From: Myxococcales bacterium
Lineage (GTDB): Bacteria > Myxococcota_A > Polyangia > Polyangiales > Ga0077539
Length of the DNA: 64,000 bases
Direction: 5' to 3'
Assembly: GCA_016792845.1 (NCBI GenBank)
Contig: JAEUKH010000049.1
Coordinates: 124,001-188,000, forward strand
The notes under the pieces were generated by a model, which saw nothing but the letters and a program-made list of their open reading frames with translations, was not told where the DNA came from and ran no database searches. Positions 37,639 to 46,215 of the stretch are shown piece by piece (the stretch's first letter is position 1; the number at the start of each line of letters is the position of its first letter). The translations under genes were made by a program, and so were the position numbers.

Positions 37639-37855
37639 CTCCGATGCTGACTTGAACATCGCACTCGTTCGATCGAACGGTACGTTGGTGGCGAGCAGTA
37701 CATCTTTTGACAACAACGATGAGGTGATCACGGTGCAGGTTCCCCCGGACGAAACCTACAATCTTGTCGTGACCCAAAGTGGGGCGGCACGTACGACGAT
37801 GACCTACTACGGTCTCGCGTGGGACATGTTCTCTACCAACTGTGCAGGCTCATGA
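37622..37855 (+). pseudogene. C-terminal fragment of a PPC-domain (secreted) protein
   Basis: In the +2 frame, the sequence from about 37622 encodes 'GFSSDADLNIALVRSNG', 'TLVASSTSFDNNDEVITVQV' and 'PPDETYNLVVTQSGA', the form of a bacterial pre-peptidase C-terminal (PPC) domain (D-L-x-L-x-x-x-x-x-x-G-x-x-x-x-S-S-x-x-x-x-x-E). The upstream part of the protein is missing and replaced by the 94-aa gene, so a deletion or insertion junction lies near 37620. The first in-frame ATG (37577) lies inside the 94-aa gene. The end, TCATGA, overlaps the ATG of the next lipoprotein, suggesting the original gene was in an operon with it. Confidence 0.6.
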
Positions 37856-38424
37856 GTCAGCGTCACCTGCTAGGGGTCGCCTCGTTGTGTGTTGCGTGCA
37901 ACGCAGCGCCGCTCGCCCCCGCCGACATCGCGCCAGATCGTCCGCTGGGGATCGACACCTCCCGTGCCGACTAGGTGTCGCCCCTCGAAGAGGTCAGTCT
38001 CTTGGACGCCGGAATCTGGCCGGATCACGCCGACGTGGGGCGCGACGCGCTTCATGATGACACGAACGGCGCCACTCACATCACGGACGGCTCGGATGCC
38101 GATGCGCCCGATACGAACGACGGAGAACTGCGCGACGCCGTGCTCTCTGACGTTCGTCACGATGCGCCCCCGGGCGGTTCGCGCTGCGGCGGGCAGCAAG
38201 ACGCTTACGAACGATCATGCTCCCATTGTGTCCAGGCAGATGCCATCGTGACGGTCGCCTGCCGGCGGCCCGACTTTCTTCGCTGTCATATTTATTCTGT
38301 TGATTGTATCGATGACGATTTCGTTCAATGTTGGAGGGCGTCTGAGACCCCAGGGCTCGCCGAGGGGTGTCGGGCCTTTTGTGCACGGGCGCGCGACGCG
38401 GGCATCACATCGTGTAGCTGGTGA
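37852..38424 (+). pseudogene. Cys-rich lipoprotein interrupted by an in-frame TAG
   Basis: The frame opens at ATG 37852 with a lipoprotein signal (MSQRHLLGVASLCVAC, Cys16), stops at TAG 37972-37974 after 40 residues, and continues open in the same frame from GTG 37975 to TGA 38424. The downstream part has the Asp-rich linker typical of lipoproteins in this genome ('DGSDADAPDTNDGELRDA') and a C-terminal domain with ten Cys ('CGGQQDAYERSCSHC', 'CRRPDFLRC', 'EGCRAFCARARDAGITSCSW'). The simplest reading is one lipoprotein gene broken by a single nonsense base. Amber readthrough is possible but unsupported. Alternatively two short products are made. Confidence 0.7.
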
Positions 38425-38494
38425 GCAGTCGCGGAAGATGTGAACGCGTGTGAGAGGGTGTTCGCTCGTCGACATCGGTGCCTATGGTCTGGGG

Positions 38495-38655
38495 CATGAG
38501 CCCCTCGGCCTGAGCGACGCAGAATGGCTGCTGATCGAGCCCTTCGTCTGTCTCGGATGTGTCCGCAAATGTCAGAACCAACATCGAATGCATGCGATGG
38601 TGAGCGTCGCCGCGTAGCGCTTCTCGCGCCTCTCGTAGCGGGTTGCGATCCCGCG
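38495..38655. mobile_element. remnants of an IS5-family transposase gene
   Basis: On the plus strand, 38507-38550 encodes 'GLSDAEWLLIEPFV', matching the N-terminus of IS5-type transposases (L-S/T-D-x-x-W-x-x-I-E-P). On the minus strand, 38655 down to a stop at 38572 encodes 'RGIATRYERREKRYAATLTI' plus 'ACIRCWF', matching the conserved C-terminal end (R-G-I-A-T-R-Y-E-K). The two ends face each other and the catalytic middle is missing, so this is a decayed, rearranged copy. Confidence 0.7.
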
Positions 38656-38694
38656 TGACCTCACCCGCGGTGGACCTACGGCCCCGCGCCGGGC

Positions 38695-38918
38695 GTGACC
38701 TCACCCCCTGGGGGTCGCACCGCCCTCGCGCCCCCTCTCCCTGACAGGAGAGGGGCATGAATGGACAATATTCGGCGGCAAGAACGCCATAATGACTTAC
38801 ATCTATTCAATGAATGTGATCGTAATCGTAAGTTAGATGACAAGCTGCGACAGTTTTCCCCTCTCCTGACAGGGAGAGGGGGTGCGAGGGCGGTGCGACC
38901 CCCAGGGGGTGAGGTCAC
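38695..38918. repeat. 61-bp inverted repeats around a 102-bp AT-richer core (MITE-like)
   Basis: Bases 38695-38755 and 38858-38918 are inverted copies of each other with about two mismatches. Each arm contains its own hairpin (CCCTCTCC-ctgaca-GGAGAGGG type). Weaker inverted similarity extends outward to a 13-bp pair, CCCGCGTGACCTC at 38650-38662 and GAGGTCACGCGGG at 38952-38964. The core (38756-38857) is clearly lower in GC and carries no gene. The whole can fold into one long cruciform. It could be a miniature mobile element or two facing copies of a dispersed palindrome. Nothing else is seen from 38425 to 39125 apart from the IS5 pieces. Confidence 0.9.
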
Positions 38919-39125
38919 ACCTGCCGCGAGGGCCGGGCGCCCCACAGGGGCGAGGTCACGCGGGCGTTGGGGCGCGGCGCAACGCTGGGGGTAAACGCCC
39001 GTCGAATGACGGACCCTCGCCGTCGCGGGCACCATCGCCATCGGCTGGCGGCGGGGCTGGGCGGGGGGCCTCGGGCCCGTGCGATTTCGTTGACGGCGTT
39101 GCGGGTCTGGGGCCACCGTCGGGCC

Positions 39126-40493
39126 ATGCGCATGATGTCGCAGGTGCGGGTGTGGCTGCCGGGGCAGGCCATCCTCAGGCCGCCTACGTTCTGGGAGTCG
39201 CTCTTCGGCTCGTTCGGCCTCTCGGCGCAGGGCGCCCCTCAAGAGCTCGCCCTCGCGTGGAACGCCCTCGGCCTCGTCGAGTCGACCGCGTGGCTCTTGA
39301 ACCAATCGGGCATCTCGAACGCGGTGATGCTGTTGATCGATGAGCAAGTGGTCTGGTCTGACCCCTCGAACCGGCCCGACGACCTCGGCTGGTTCGTGCA
39401 AGCGTGTCGGCAGAACGCCCACCGGCTTCAGGTGCCCTTTCACTCGGTGCGAGCGGTCTTCGAGCACGAAGAGCGCGGCGTTCACTTCGTCATCGAGACG
39501 ACGTTCTATGCGCGCTTTCGAGCCCAGGAGAGCGCCGGGCTCTTCGCCCTCGGCGGGCGCCTCTCGACGCTCCGACCGCACCCGGGTGAGGGGCCCCGCG
39601 CGTTTCGCGAGCGCATCGCGGCGCTCGGCGCGAACCCGTACCAGGCGCGCACCCATCAATCGACCTTCCGCGCGGTGACCGATCGCCTGCGGGCGGGCAT
39701 CCCGCATGCGTTTCAGGGGGCCTTCGTCGACAACCAGCCGCCCATGGCGCGGCTCGTGAAACCGACGCGGCAATCGGCTGCGAATTTCGCCCGCGCGGGC
39801 CAGTGGTCGAACCCCTGGGTGGCCTCGAACCAGTCGTTCGTGCGACCCCGGTATTACAACCATTATTACGACCCGTGGGACGTCTACTACCGCGACCCGC
39901 AATACGACATGGTCGACCTCTTGCTGCTCGATGCGGTGCTGCATTCACACCATCATCACGCGGGCGCGTGGGATTTCCCTGTTCATGTGGTGCGACCCGA
40001 CGGCGCCGCGGTGTGCGAGTTCGACAACATCGTCGCCATGAAAGAGAAGTTCGCCGGTCTCGATACCATCGCAAGCTGGGATTACTCTGCCCCGGTCGAC
40101 CTCTCCGACAAGCTCGCCTTCTATGACCCGTCAGAGCGCGAGGTGGTGAACACAGACGGCTTCGTGAGCGCTTGGGCCGCGGGCAAAGACCTCGGCACCC
40201 CCAGCTACGATTGCGCCTCGAAGACCGACTGCGCAGACTGCGCCAGCCCCGCATACGACAGCCCCAAGAGCGATTGCAGCGGCTGGGGTTCGAGCGATTG
40301 TAGCAAGGGCGATTGCAGCAGCTGGGGTTCGAGCGATTGCAGCAAGGGCGACTGCTCAAGCGACTGTTCGAGCGATTGCAGCAAGAGCGATTGCGCGTAT
40401 GACTGTTCGAGCGATTGCAAGAGCGACTGCTCGTATGACTGTTCGAGCGACTGTTCGAGCGACTGTTCGAGCGACTGTTCGAGCGACTGGTGA
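39126..40493 (+). CDS. 455-aa protein with (S-S-D-C)n tail, candidate radical-SAM substrate
   Basis: The N-terminal ~360 residues are a folded-looking domain I do not recognise. It has 'GLVESTAWLLNQSGISNAVM', a Tyr-rich stretch ('YYNHYYDPWDVYYRD') and a His cluster ('LHSHHHHAGAW'). Residues 363-455 are a tail with 18 Cys, every one preceded by Asp, mostly in units of S-S-D-C, S-K-G-D-C or S-Y-D-C, ending in S-S-D-W. The repeats are encoded by 12-bp units such as 'ttcgagcgactg'. The stop TGA shares its A with the ATG of a radical SAM/SPASM gene, so both are made together. The tail is likely the substrate of that enzyme, or a metal-binding tail. No signal peptide. Starts at ATG 39126, 39132 or 39135. 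Confidence 0.8.
   Translation: MRMMSQVRVWLPGQAILRPPTFWESLFGSFGLSAQGAPQELALAWNALGLVESTAWLLNQSGISNAVMLLIDEQVVWSDPSNRPDDLGWFVQACRQNAHRLQVPFHSVRAVFEHEERGVHFVIETTFYARFRAQESAGLFALGGRLSTLRPHPGEGPRAFRERIAALGANPYQARTHQSTFRAVTDRLRAGIPHAFQGAFVDNQPPMARLVKPTRQSAANFARAGQWSNPWVASNQSFVRPRYYNHYYDPWDVYYRDPQYDMVDLLLLDAVLHSHHHHAGAWDFPVHVVRPDGAAVCEFDNIVAMKEKFAGLDTIASWDYSAPVDLSDKLAFYDPSEREVVNTDGFVSAWAAGKDLGTPSYDCASKTDCADCASPAYDSPKSDCSGWGSSDCSKGDCSSWGSSDCSKGDCSSDCSSDCSKSDCAYDCSSDCKSDCSYDCSSDCSSDCSSDCSSDW
40205..40490 (+). repeat. 12-bp-unit repeat region encoding the Asp-Cys tail
   Basis: Imperfect 12-bp units (agcgactgttcg / agcgattgcagc) are repeated, becoming nearly identical at the 3' end, where four consecutive 'gactgttcgagc' units occur before the final 'gactgg'. 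Such a tract should gain or lose whole S-S-D-C units by slippage without changing frame, so tail length may differ between related strains. Confidence 0.9.
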
Positions 40494-41947
40494 TGGAGCT
40501 CGCGGCGCTAAGACCCGTGCGCGCCTCGGGGCTCTACGAGGGGCTCGTCGAGGGGCGGCGGTTTGTGCACAATCCGCGGGGTTTTGACGCCCTCGCGGTG
40601 CTCTCCCAGCGCGCCGGGCGCCTCCTCGACAGCTGCGACGGGCGGCCCCTCGGGGAGCTCGCCGCGGCCCTCGACGCCCCCGTCTCGGCGCTCGAGCCCG
40701 AGCTGCGGCTCCTCGGCGCCAACGGCTTCGTGACGGGTGAGGGCGTGACCCCCGCGCGTCGCCCCGCGCCCGGCCCGCGGCGCTTCGACCTGTGGGTGCA
40801 CGTCACCAACGCGTGCAACCTCGATTGCCCGTATTGTTACATCGAGAAAGACGCGGCTCACCTCAATGAGTCGGTGGCGACGACGCTCCAGCGCGCGATC
40901 TTGCACTCGATCGAGACCCGCGGTCTGAAGGCGTTTCATTTGCGCTTCGCGGGGGGCGAGCCGCTCTTGCGGTTCGAGTTCATTCGTACATTCTTTGAAG
41001 ACACGCGGCGCAAGGTCGAGGCCCTCGGGGCCACCCTCAGCGCCGCGATCTTGACCAACGGCACCCGCGTCGACGACGCCATCGCCCGCTGGTGCCGCGA
41101 GTCACGGGTCTCGGTCTCGGTCTCCATCGACGGGGTCGGCGTCACCCAAGACGCGATGCGCCCTCGGGTCGGCGGAGGCGGCTCCTTCGCGCTCGTCGAA
41201 GCGGGCCTCGACACCCTCGCGCGGCACGGCGTCGCACCCTACGCGCTGGTCACCGTCGGCGACACCAACCTCGCAGCGCTGCCCGCGCTCACCCGCTACC
41301 TCGTCGACCGCGGGCTCGGGTTTCGCTACTCGCTCGTGCGCGACCTCGAAGGGCGAGGGGCGCTCCTCGACGCGCGCTCGACCGGGTGGAGGGTCGACCC
41401 GCGCCTGGTCACCCTGCGTCGCAAGACGGCGCCGCGGGAGGCCGAGGGGGGCATCCTCGGGGGGGCGGCGCTCGACCGGGTTCTCTCTGTGTTTTCAGAG
41501 TGTTACGATCTCATCGAGGCGGCCGTTCCGCGTGCGGGGCTGAGCTTTCGGCAGACCCATCGCTTCTGCGACCTCGAGTGGCGCCGGCCCATCGCGAAGG
41601 CGTGCGCGGCGGGCGAGGGCTCGCTCGCGGTGGGTCACGACGGCCAGCTCTCGCTCTGCCAAGCGGCGCTGCACACCGAGGGCACCAAGGCGCTCGCGCC
41701 CGACGCGGCCCTCGACGCGGTCGCGCCCACGGTGACCCACCTCGCCAACTTTCGCCGCGCCGCGCCCAACGACGAATGCAGCGGGTGTCGGTTTCGATCT
41801 TCGTGCGCCGGAGGCTGCCCCCTGCTACTTCATCGCCGCGACGGTCACGTCAATGGCCGGAGCCCCTACTGCGAGGTCTTCAGGTATGTGTTGCCTCGCA
41901 TCCTTCGCATCGCGGCGCGCGAGCTCATTGTGACGCCCCGCCGGTGA
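40493..41947 (+). CDS. radical SAM/SPASM peptide- or protein-modifying enzyme with N-terminal PqqD-like region
   Basis: A 484-aa enzyme. Residues ~10-85 look like a PqqD/RRE-type winged helix ('FVHNPRGFDALAVLSQRAG', 'LLDSCDGRPLGELAAAL', then 'LRLLGANGFVT'), which in RiPP enzymes grips the substrate leader. The radical SAM core has 'NACNLDCPYCYI', giving CxxxCxxC at Cys108/112/115, and the GGEP-like 'RFAGGEPLLRFEF'. The C-terminal SPASM part has 'HRFCDLEW', 'ACAAGEGSLAVGHDGQLSLC' and 'DECSGCRFRSSCAGGC' for auxiliary Fe-S clusters. SPASM enzymes make thioether or C-C links in peptides. The Cys-rich protein directly upstream is the likely target. No transporter or protease gene is adjacent. Confidence 0.93.
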   Translation: MELAALRPVRASGLYEGLVEGRRFVHNPRGFDALAVLSQRAGRLLDSCDGRPLGELAAALDAPVSALEPELRLLGANGFVTGEGVTPARRPAPGPRRFDLWVHVTNACNLDCPYCYIEKDAAHLNESVATTLQRAILHSIETRGLKAFHLRFAGGEPLLRFEFIRTFFEDTRRKVEALGATLSAAILTNGTRVDDAIARWCRESRVSVSVSIDGVGVTQDAMRPRVGGGGSFALVEAGLDTLARHGVAPYALVTVGDTNLAALPALTRYLVDRGLGFRYSLVRDLEGRGALLDARSTGWRVDPRLVTLRRKTAPREAEGGILGGAALDRVLSVFSECYDLIEAAVPRAGLSFRQTHRFCDLEWRRPIAKACAAGEGSLAVGHDGQLSLCQAALHTEGTKALAPDAALDAVAPTVTHLANFRRAAPNDECSGCRFRSSCAGGCPLLLHRRDGHVNGRSPYCEVFRYVLPRILRIAARELIVTPRR

Positions 41948-42026
41948 TGCGCACCGCGCGACCGCCCGGTCTTCGCGGACACTCTTTTCACGGCGCGGGT
42001 CGCCGTGGCTGAATGGTTCAAGCTGT

Positions 42027-44270
42027 ATGTCTTCGATCGCCTTTGATGACGCCGCCCTCTTGGCGGCCCTCGGTGACAACCCCCACCGCCCGCTTCACAT
42101 CGCCGAGGTGCTCGAGCACCTGGGCCTGTCGTCCTCGCTGCGCCGCATCGTGAGCGCCTCGCTCGACGACCTCGTCGCCCGCGGCCTCGTCTCTGCGATG
42201 CCGGGCTCGCGGTACCGCCTCGTGAAGGGCCCCGCGCCCACCGTCGAGGGGCACTACACCCAACACCCGCGCGGCTTCGGTTTCGTGGCCGCCATCGACG
42301 GCGAAGGCGACGTGTTCATTCCGCCGACCGGCGTGCTCGGGGCGATGCACGGCGACCTTGTAGCCTGCACCGCGCAAGCGAGCGCCAAGGGCCGCGAGGG
42401 CATCATCGTCGAGGTCATCACGCGACGCAGCGACAAGGTGCCGGGCGTCTTGCGGGTGCGACAGACGGGCAGCTGGGTCGAGCCCGACGACGCGCGCATC
42501 CGCGGGCCCATCAGCCTCGACACGCCCTTCGCGGCCCTCGACGGCCAGAGCGTGGTGTGCGAGATCACGCGCTTCCCCGTGCACGCGGGCGAGACCCCCG
42601 TGGGCCGCGTGGTCGAGGTGCTCGGGCGCTCGGGCGAGCTCGAGACCGAGGTGCGCAAGGTGCTCATCCGCGAGGGCGTCGTCGACGACTACGACGCCGA
42701 AGCGGTGGCCGAAGCGGCGGCGTACGGCGAGCGCGTCACGGAGGCCGAGCGCGAGGGGCGCGAAGACCTCCGCGGCCTCGCCTTGGTCACCATCGACCCC
42801 GACGACGCGCGCGACCACGACGACGCCGTGCATGTGCTCCGCCGCGAAGACGGCTCGTGGCAGATCACCGTGGCCATCGCCGACGTGGCCCACTACGTGC
42901 GGCCCGGCACGGCCCTCGACCGCGAGGCACTCACCCGCGGGCTCTCGATCTACTTGCCCGACCGCGCCATCGCGATGCTGCCGAGGGCCCTGTCGTCGCA
43001 CCTCGCGTCGCTGATCGAGGCCCAAGATCGGCTCGTGATGGCGGTGATCGCAGAGCTCGACCCGATGGGCGAGATCCTCTCGACCCGGGTCGTCGAAGGG
43101 GTCATCTGCTCGCGCGCGCGGCTCACCTACACCATGGTCGCCCGCGCCCTCGGATGGACCGACGCGCCCGCCGCCGAGGTGCCCGCAGCGCTCTTGCCGA
43201 TGCTCCGCGACGCCGCTGACATCGCGGGCATTTTGCGCGGCCGACGGCAACGCCGCGGGGCCCTCGATTTTGACCTCCCCGAGGGGCGGGTGAAGTTCGA
43301 CGCCGAGAACAAGCCCGTCGACGTGGTGCAGTCGCGGCGCGACCCGGGCATCCGACGCGCGTACTCGCTCATCGAAGAGATGATGCTCCTCGGCAACGAG
43401 GCCGTGGCCCGGCTCGCCGTCGAGCGCGACCTGCCGACGGTGTTCCGCGTGCACGGCGAGCCCGACGAGGAGCACCTCGAAAAGATCTCCGTGGTGGCCC
43501 GCGCCTACGGCCACAATCTTGACCCCGAAGAGGCTCGAAAGCCTCGAAAGCTCTCGGCTTTTTTGCGAAAGCTCCAGGGCAAGCCCGAGTCTCGGGTGAT
43601 CTCGATGCTGGCCCTCCGGGCCATGCAGCAGGCGCGCTACTCGCCGCACAACACCGGGCACTTCGGGCTCGCGAGCGAGGCCTACCTGCACTTCACCTCG
43701 CCCATCCGCCGGTACCCCGACGTGGTGGTTCACCGCGGGGTCAAGGCGCTCTTGCGCGACGGCAAGGCGCCGAGCGGCGAGAAGGCCAAGGCCGCCAACG
43801 CGCGCGCCGCCGCCGAGGTCTCGCGGCTCGAACGGCGGGCCATGGAGGTCGAGCGCGAGGTGCTCGATCTTTACCGCTGCGCGGTGGCCGAAAAGCACAT
43901 CGGCACGGTCTTCACGGGCACCATCACGGGCCTCTCGGCGAACGGGCTCTGGGTCGAGATCGACGCGCCCTTCCTCACCGGGAGCCTCAAGGCCGAGGCC
44001 CTCGGGGCCGACACCTGGGAGATCGACGAGCTCGGCATCCGCATGCGCGGCGCGCGCACGGGCCGACAGTTTACGCTCGGTGACACCCTGGCCGTCGAGC
44101 TCAAGGAGGTCTCGCTCGAGAAGCGCCTCATCGGCTTCGAGCTCACCCGCGACGCGCGCGAGGTGATCGACGCCCGCTCGCTCAAGCGCAAGCACCGCGA
44201 GGCCGAAAAGGCCAACAAGCGCGAGAAGCGAAAGGGGCCGGTGAAGAAGGGCGCTCGGGGTCGTCGATGA
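42027..44270 (+). CDS. rnr: ribonuclease R
   Basis: A 747-aa 3'-5' exoribonuclease of the RNB family. Order: an N-terminal winged helix, cold-shock-like domains ('HYTQHPRGFGFVAAIDGEGD' and 'VFIPPTGVLGAMHGD'), the RNB catalytic region ('TIDPDDARDHDDAVHV' with the metal-binding Asp residues; the usual DFDDA has His for Phe, and 'HFGLASEAYLHFTSPIRRYP'), then an S1 domain and a basic Lys/Arg tail. It degrades structured RNA and takes part in rRNA quality control. The start ATG 42027 gives the usual length. Its end overlaps the following lipoprotein gene as ATGA. Confidence 0.96.
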   Translation: MSSIAFDDAALLAALGDNPHRPLHIAEVLEHLGLSSSLRRIVSASLDDLVARGLVSAMPGSRYRLVKGPAPTVEGHYTQHPRGFGFVAAIDGEGDVFIPPTGVLGAMHGDLVACTAQASAKGREGIIVEVITRRSDKVPGVLRVRQTGSWVEPDDARIRGPISLDTPFAALDGQSVVCEITRFPVHAGETPVGRVVEVLGRSGELETEVRKVLIREGVVDDYDAEAVAEAAAYGERVTEAEREGREDLRGLALVTIDPDDARDHDDAVHVLRREDGSWQITVAIADVAHYVRPGTALDREALTRGLSIYLPDRAIAMLPRALSSHLASLIEAQDRLVMAVIAELDPMGEILSTRVVEGVICSRARLTYTMVARALGWTDAPAAEVPAALLPMLRDAADIAGILRGRRQRRGALDFDLPEGRVKFDAENKPVDVVQSRRDPGIRRAYSLIEEMMLLGNEAVARLAVERDLPTVFRVHGEPDEEHLEKISVVARAYGHNLDPEEARKPRKLSAFLRKLQGKPESRVISMLALRAMQQARYSPHNTGHFGLASEAYLHFTSPIRRYPDVVVHRGVKALLRDGKAPSGEKAKAANARAAAEVSRLERRAMEVEREVLDLYRCAVAEKHIGTVFTGTITGLSANGLWVEIDAPFLTGSLKAEALGADTWEIDELGIRMRGARTGRQFTLGDTLAVELKEVSLEKRLIGFELTRDAREVIDARSLKRKHREAEKANKREKRKGPVKKGARGRR

Positions 44271-46153
44271 CCCGCGTCGTGGCGGCGTCGGTGCTCGGGT
44301 CGGTGTTCGCCCTGGCGGGCTGCGAGGGCTGCAAGCGCCAGCCGCCGCCGGTCGAGTTTCAGAGCGCGGTCGACGCGCAGTGGGTGGCCCCGAGCGACGA
44401 CGCGAGCCGCGGCGTGGCCGATGCCCAGGCCGACGTGCCGCGCTTTGTGCCCCGCGAAGGGGCCGTGTTCGAGAGCGCCCAAGCCGAGATTACCGTCGAC
44501 GGGCAGCGGGTGCTCGCGCCGAACGGCGAGCGCTTCGTGGCGACCCTCGTCACCGACCTCAACGGCGACGGGGTGAGCGACGACGTGGTGGCCGCCAGGG
44601 TCTCGCCCGACGGCGCCGCGGCGGGGCTCTCGCTCTACCGACGCAGCGCCGAAGGCTTCGCGGTCGAGTCGCTCGACGACGCCGCGCCCGGAGACCGTCA
44701 ATGTGCGCGGGCCCAGCTCCGTCAGAGCGCGCCGGGCTCGCTCTCGGTGGTGTGGCGCTGCGAGCTCCGGGCCGCCGATGCGGGGCTCGTGACGCGTGAC
44801 GAGGGCGCCGAAGCCCTCTGGGTCGCGCCCGGTACACCGAGCCGGGTGAGGGGCCGCGCCCGCATCACCCCGGGCCCCGGGTTCGGAACCGCCCTCGCGA
44901 TCACCGCCGAGGGCGTCGACCGTGACGGCGATGGCAACGATGAGCTCGTGGTGACGGTCTCGGCGGGTCGCCCCGAGGCGCGTCCCATGGCCCGCGCGCA
45001 GCTGGTGTACTTCGAGCGCGGAGGGGCCCTCGTGCGCGACACCGCCGAGCCCGCGGCTTCGTTGAGGGCCGCGGTCGAGGGGGCCCGGCGCGCCCTCGCG
45101 CGGCGTCGCAGCGGGGCGAGCGAGGCCCTCCAGACGCTCGATGACCTCGTGCGGCTCCGGAGGGCGCTCTGCACGGCGACAGGGCTCGCGCGGGTCGAGG
45201 TGGCCGGGCAGCGGGGCGTGCCGTGCGCGCCGCCTGAGGGCGCTGAGCAGCGGGCGCGGGCCTTGGTGGCGCTCGGCGAGCTCCCGGCGGCCTTGGCCGT
45301 GGTGTCGGGCGAAGCCGGAGACGACTGGGGTGCTGTGACCGAGCGGGTGCGCACCGAGCTCACCCGGGCTGCCGCGCTCGATCGGCGGGCGGTCTCGCGC
45401 GAGGGGCCGCCCGCGGGCGCGCCGCTCGACACCTTGGCGCCCTTTCGGAGCGGGGTGTTGCGCTTCGAGAGCGCGGCCAACCCTGTGGCGGTGGCGCTCC
45501 ACGGGCCCGCGACGGGTCGGGCCGACGTGGCCACGCTCGCCTTCGCGGCGGGCGAAGGGGGCTCGGTCGACGAGATCGCGCCGGTGGCCGGAGGGCTGCG
45601 GCTCGTGGGCGCCGCCGAGCGCTGCGAGGGCCTCGGGGTGGTCTTCTGCCCCGAGGGGGCGGCCGGGTGTTACGAGCGACCGTGGGCGGCGGGCGCGACG
45701 ACCCTGCCCGAGGGGGCGGTGTTTCGCGCGTTGGGCGAGCTGCCCTCGGTCGAGACGGCGCGTCGCTGTGTGGCCTCGGCCGAGAGCGTGCAGACCCTCG
45801 GCCCCGGGGCGTTGACGGTGCTCGGCACGAACCGGCAAGGTTGGCTCGTCGCGCGGCACCGGCGGCTCCTTCGCGTGGGCGTTGACGGCGGCGTGGCCCG
45901 GCTCTCGTCGGGAGACTCCCTGGGCGCCGTGTACGCCCCCGGCGGGGCGGTCTCGGAGTCGGGCGCCGCCGCGGCCCTGGTCGACCTCCGCGGCGTCTGG
46001 CTGCGCGAGCGCACCGGGTGGAAGCTCGTCGCCCCCGCGACCCTCGACGGCCGCTTCTCGCAGCTCCACGACCTCACCGTGAGCAACGACGGGCGGCTCG
46101 TGGCGGGGCTCCTCGGCAACAACCTCGTCGTGGTCGAGCGCACGCGTCGCTGA
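44267..46153 (+). CDS. lipoprotein with FG-GAP/VCBS-like repeats
   Basis: A 628-aa predicted lipoprotein (MTRVVAASVLGSVFALAGC, Cys19, followed by another Cys). Two calcium-binding-like repeats are visible, 'TDLNGDGVSDDVVAARV' and 'DRDGDGNDELVVTVS', as in FG-GAP/VCBS integrin-like blades. A central helical region (~250-390) is Ala/Arg/Leu-rich. The C-terminal part returns to propeller-like strands ('RHRRLLRVGVDGGVARL', 'LLGNNLVVVERT'). I do not recognise a full-length family. Translationally coupled to rnr by an ATGA overlap, though a shared function is not evident. Confidence 0.8.
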   Translation: MTRVVAASVLGSVFALAGCEGCKRQPPPVEFQSAVDAQWVAPSDDASRGVADAQADVPRFVPREGAVFESAQAEITVDGQRVLAPNGERFVATLVTDLNGDGVSDDVVAARVSPDGAAAGLSLYRRSAEGFAVESLDDAAPGDRQCARAQLRQSAPGSLSVVWRCELRAADAGLVTRDEGAEALWVAPGTPSRVRGRARITPGPGFGTALAITAEGVDRDGDGNDELVVTVSAGRPEARPMARAQLVYFERGGALVRDTAEPAASLRAAVEGARRALARRRSGASEALQTLDDLVRLRRALCTATGLARVEVAGQRGVPCAPPEGAEQRARALVALGELPAALAVVSGEAGDDWGAVTERVRTELTRAAALDRRAVSREGPPAGAPLDTLAPFRSGVLRFESAANPVAVALHGPATGRADVATLAFAAGEGGSVDEIAPVAGGLRLVGAAERCEGLGVVFCPEGAAGCYERPWAAGATTLPEGAVFRALGELPSVETARRCVASAESVQTLGPGALTVLGTNRQGWLVARHRRLLRVGVDGGVARLSSGDSLGAVYAPGGAVSESGAAAALVDLRGVWLRERTGWKLVAPATLDGRFSQLHDLTVSNDGRLVAGLLGNNLVVVERTRR

Positions 46154-46215
46154 GCGCGGCGGAGGCCGACGGAGGGTACCGGCGCGGCGCGGGCTGTGGC
46201 ACCCTCGGCGGCGCC

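Noticed and set aside
41092..42012. An open frame overlapping the radical SAM gene in another frame
   Set aside because: The composition is Arg/Gly/Ala-rich with no family match, and it runs through the SPASM motifs of the true gene.
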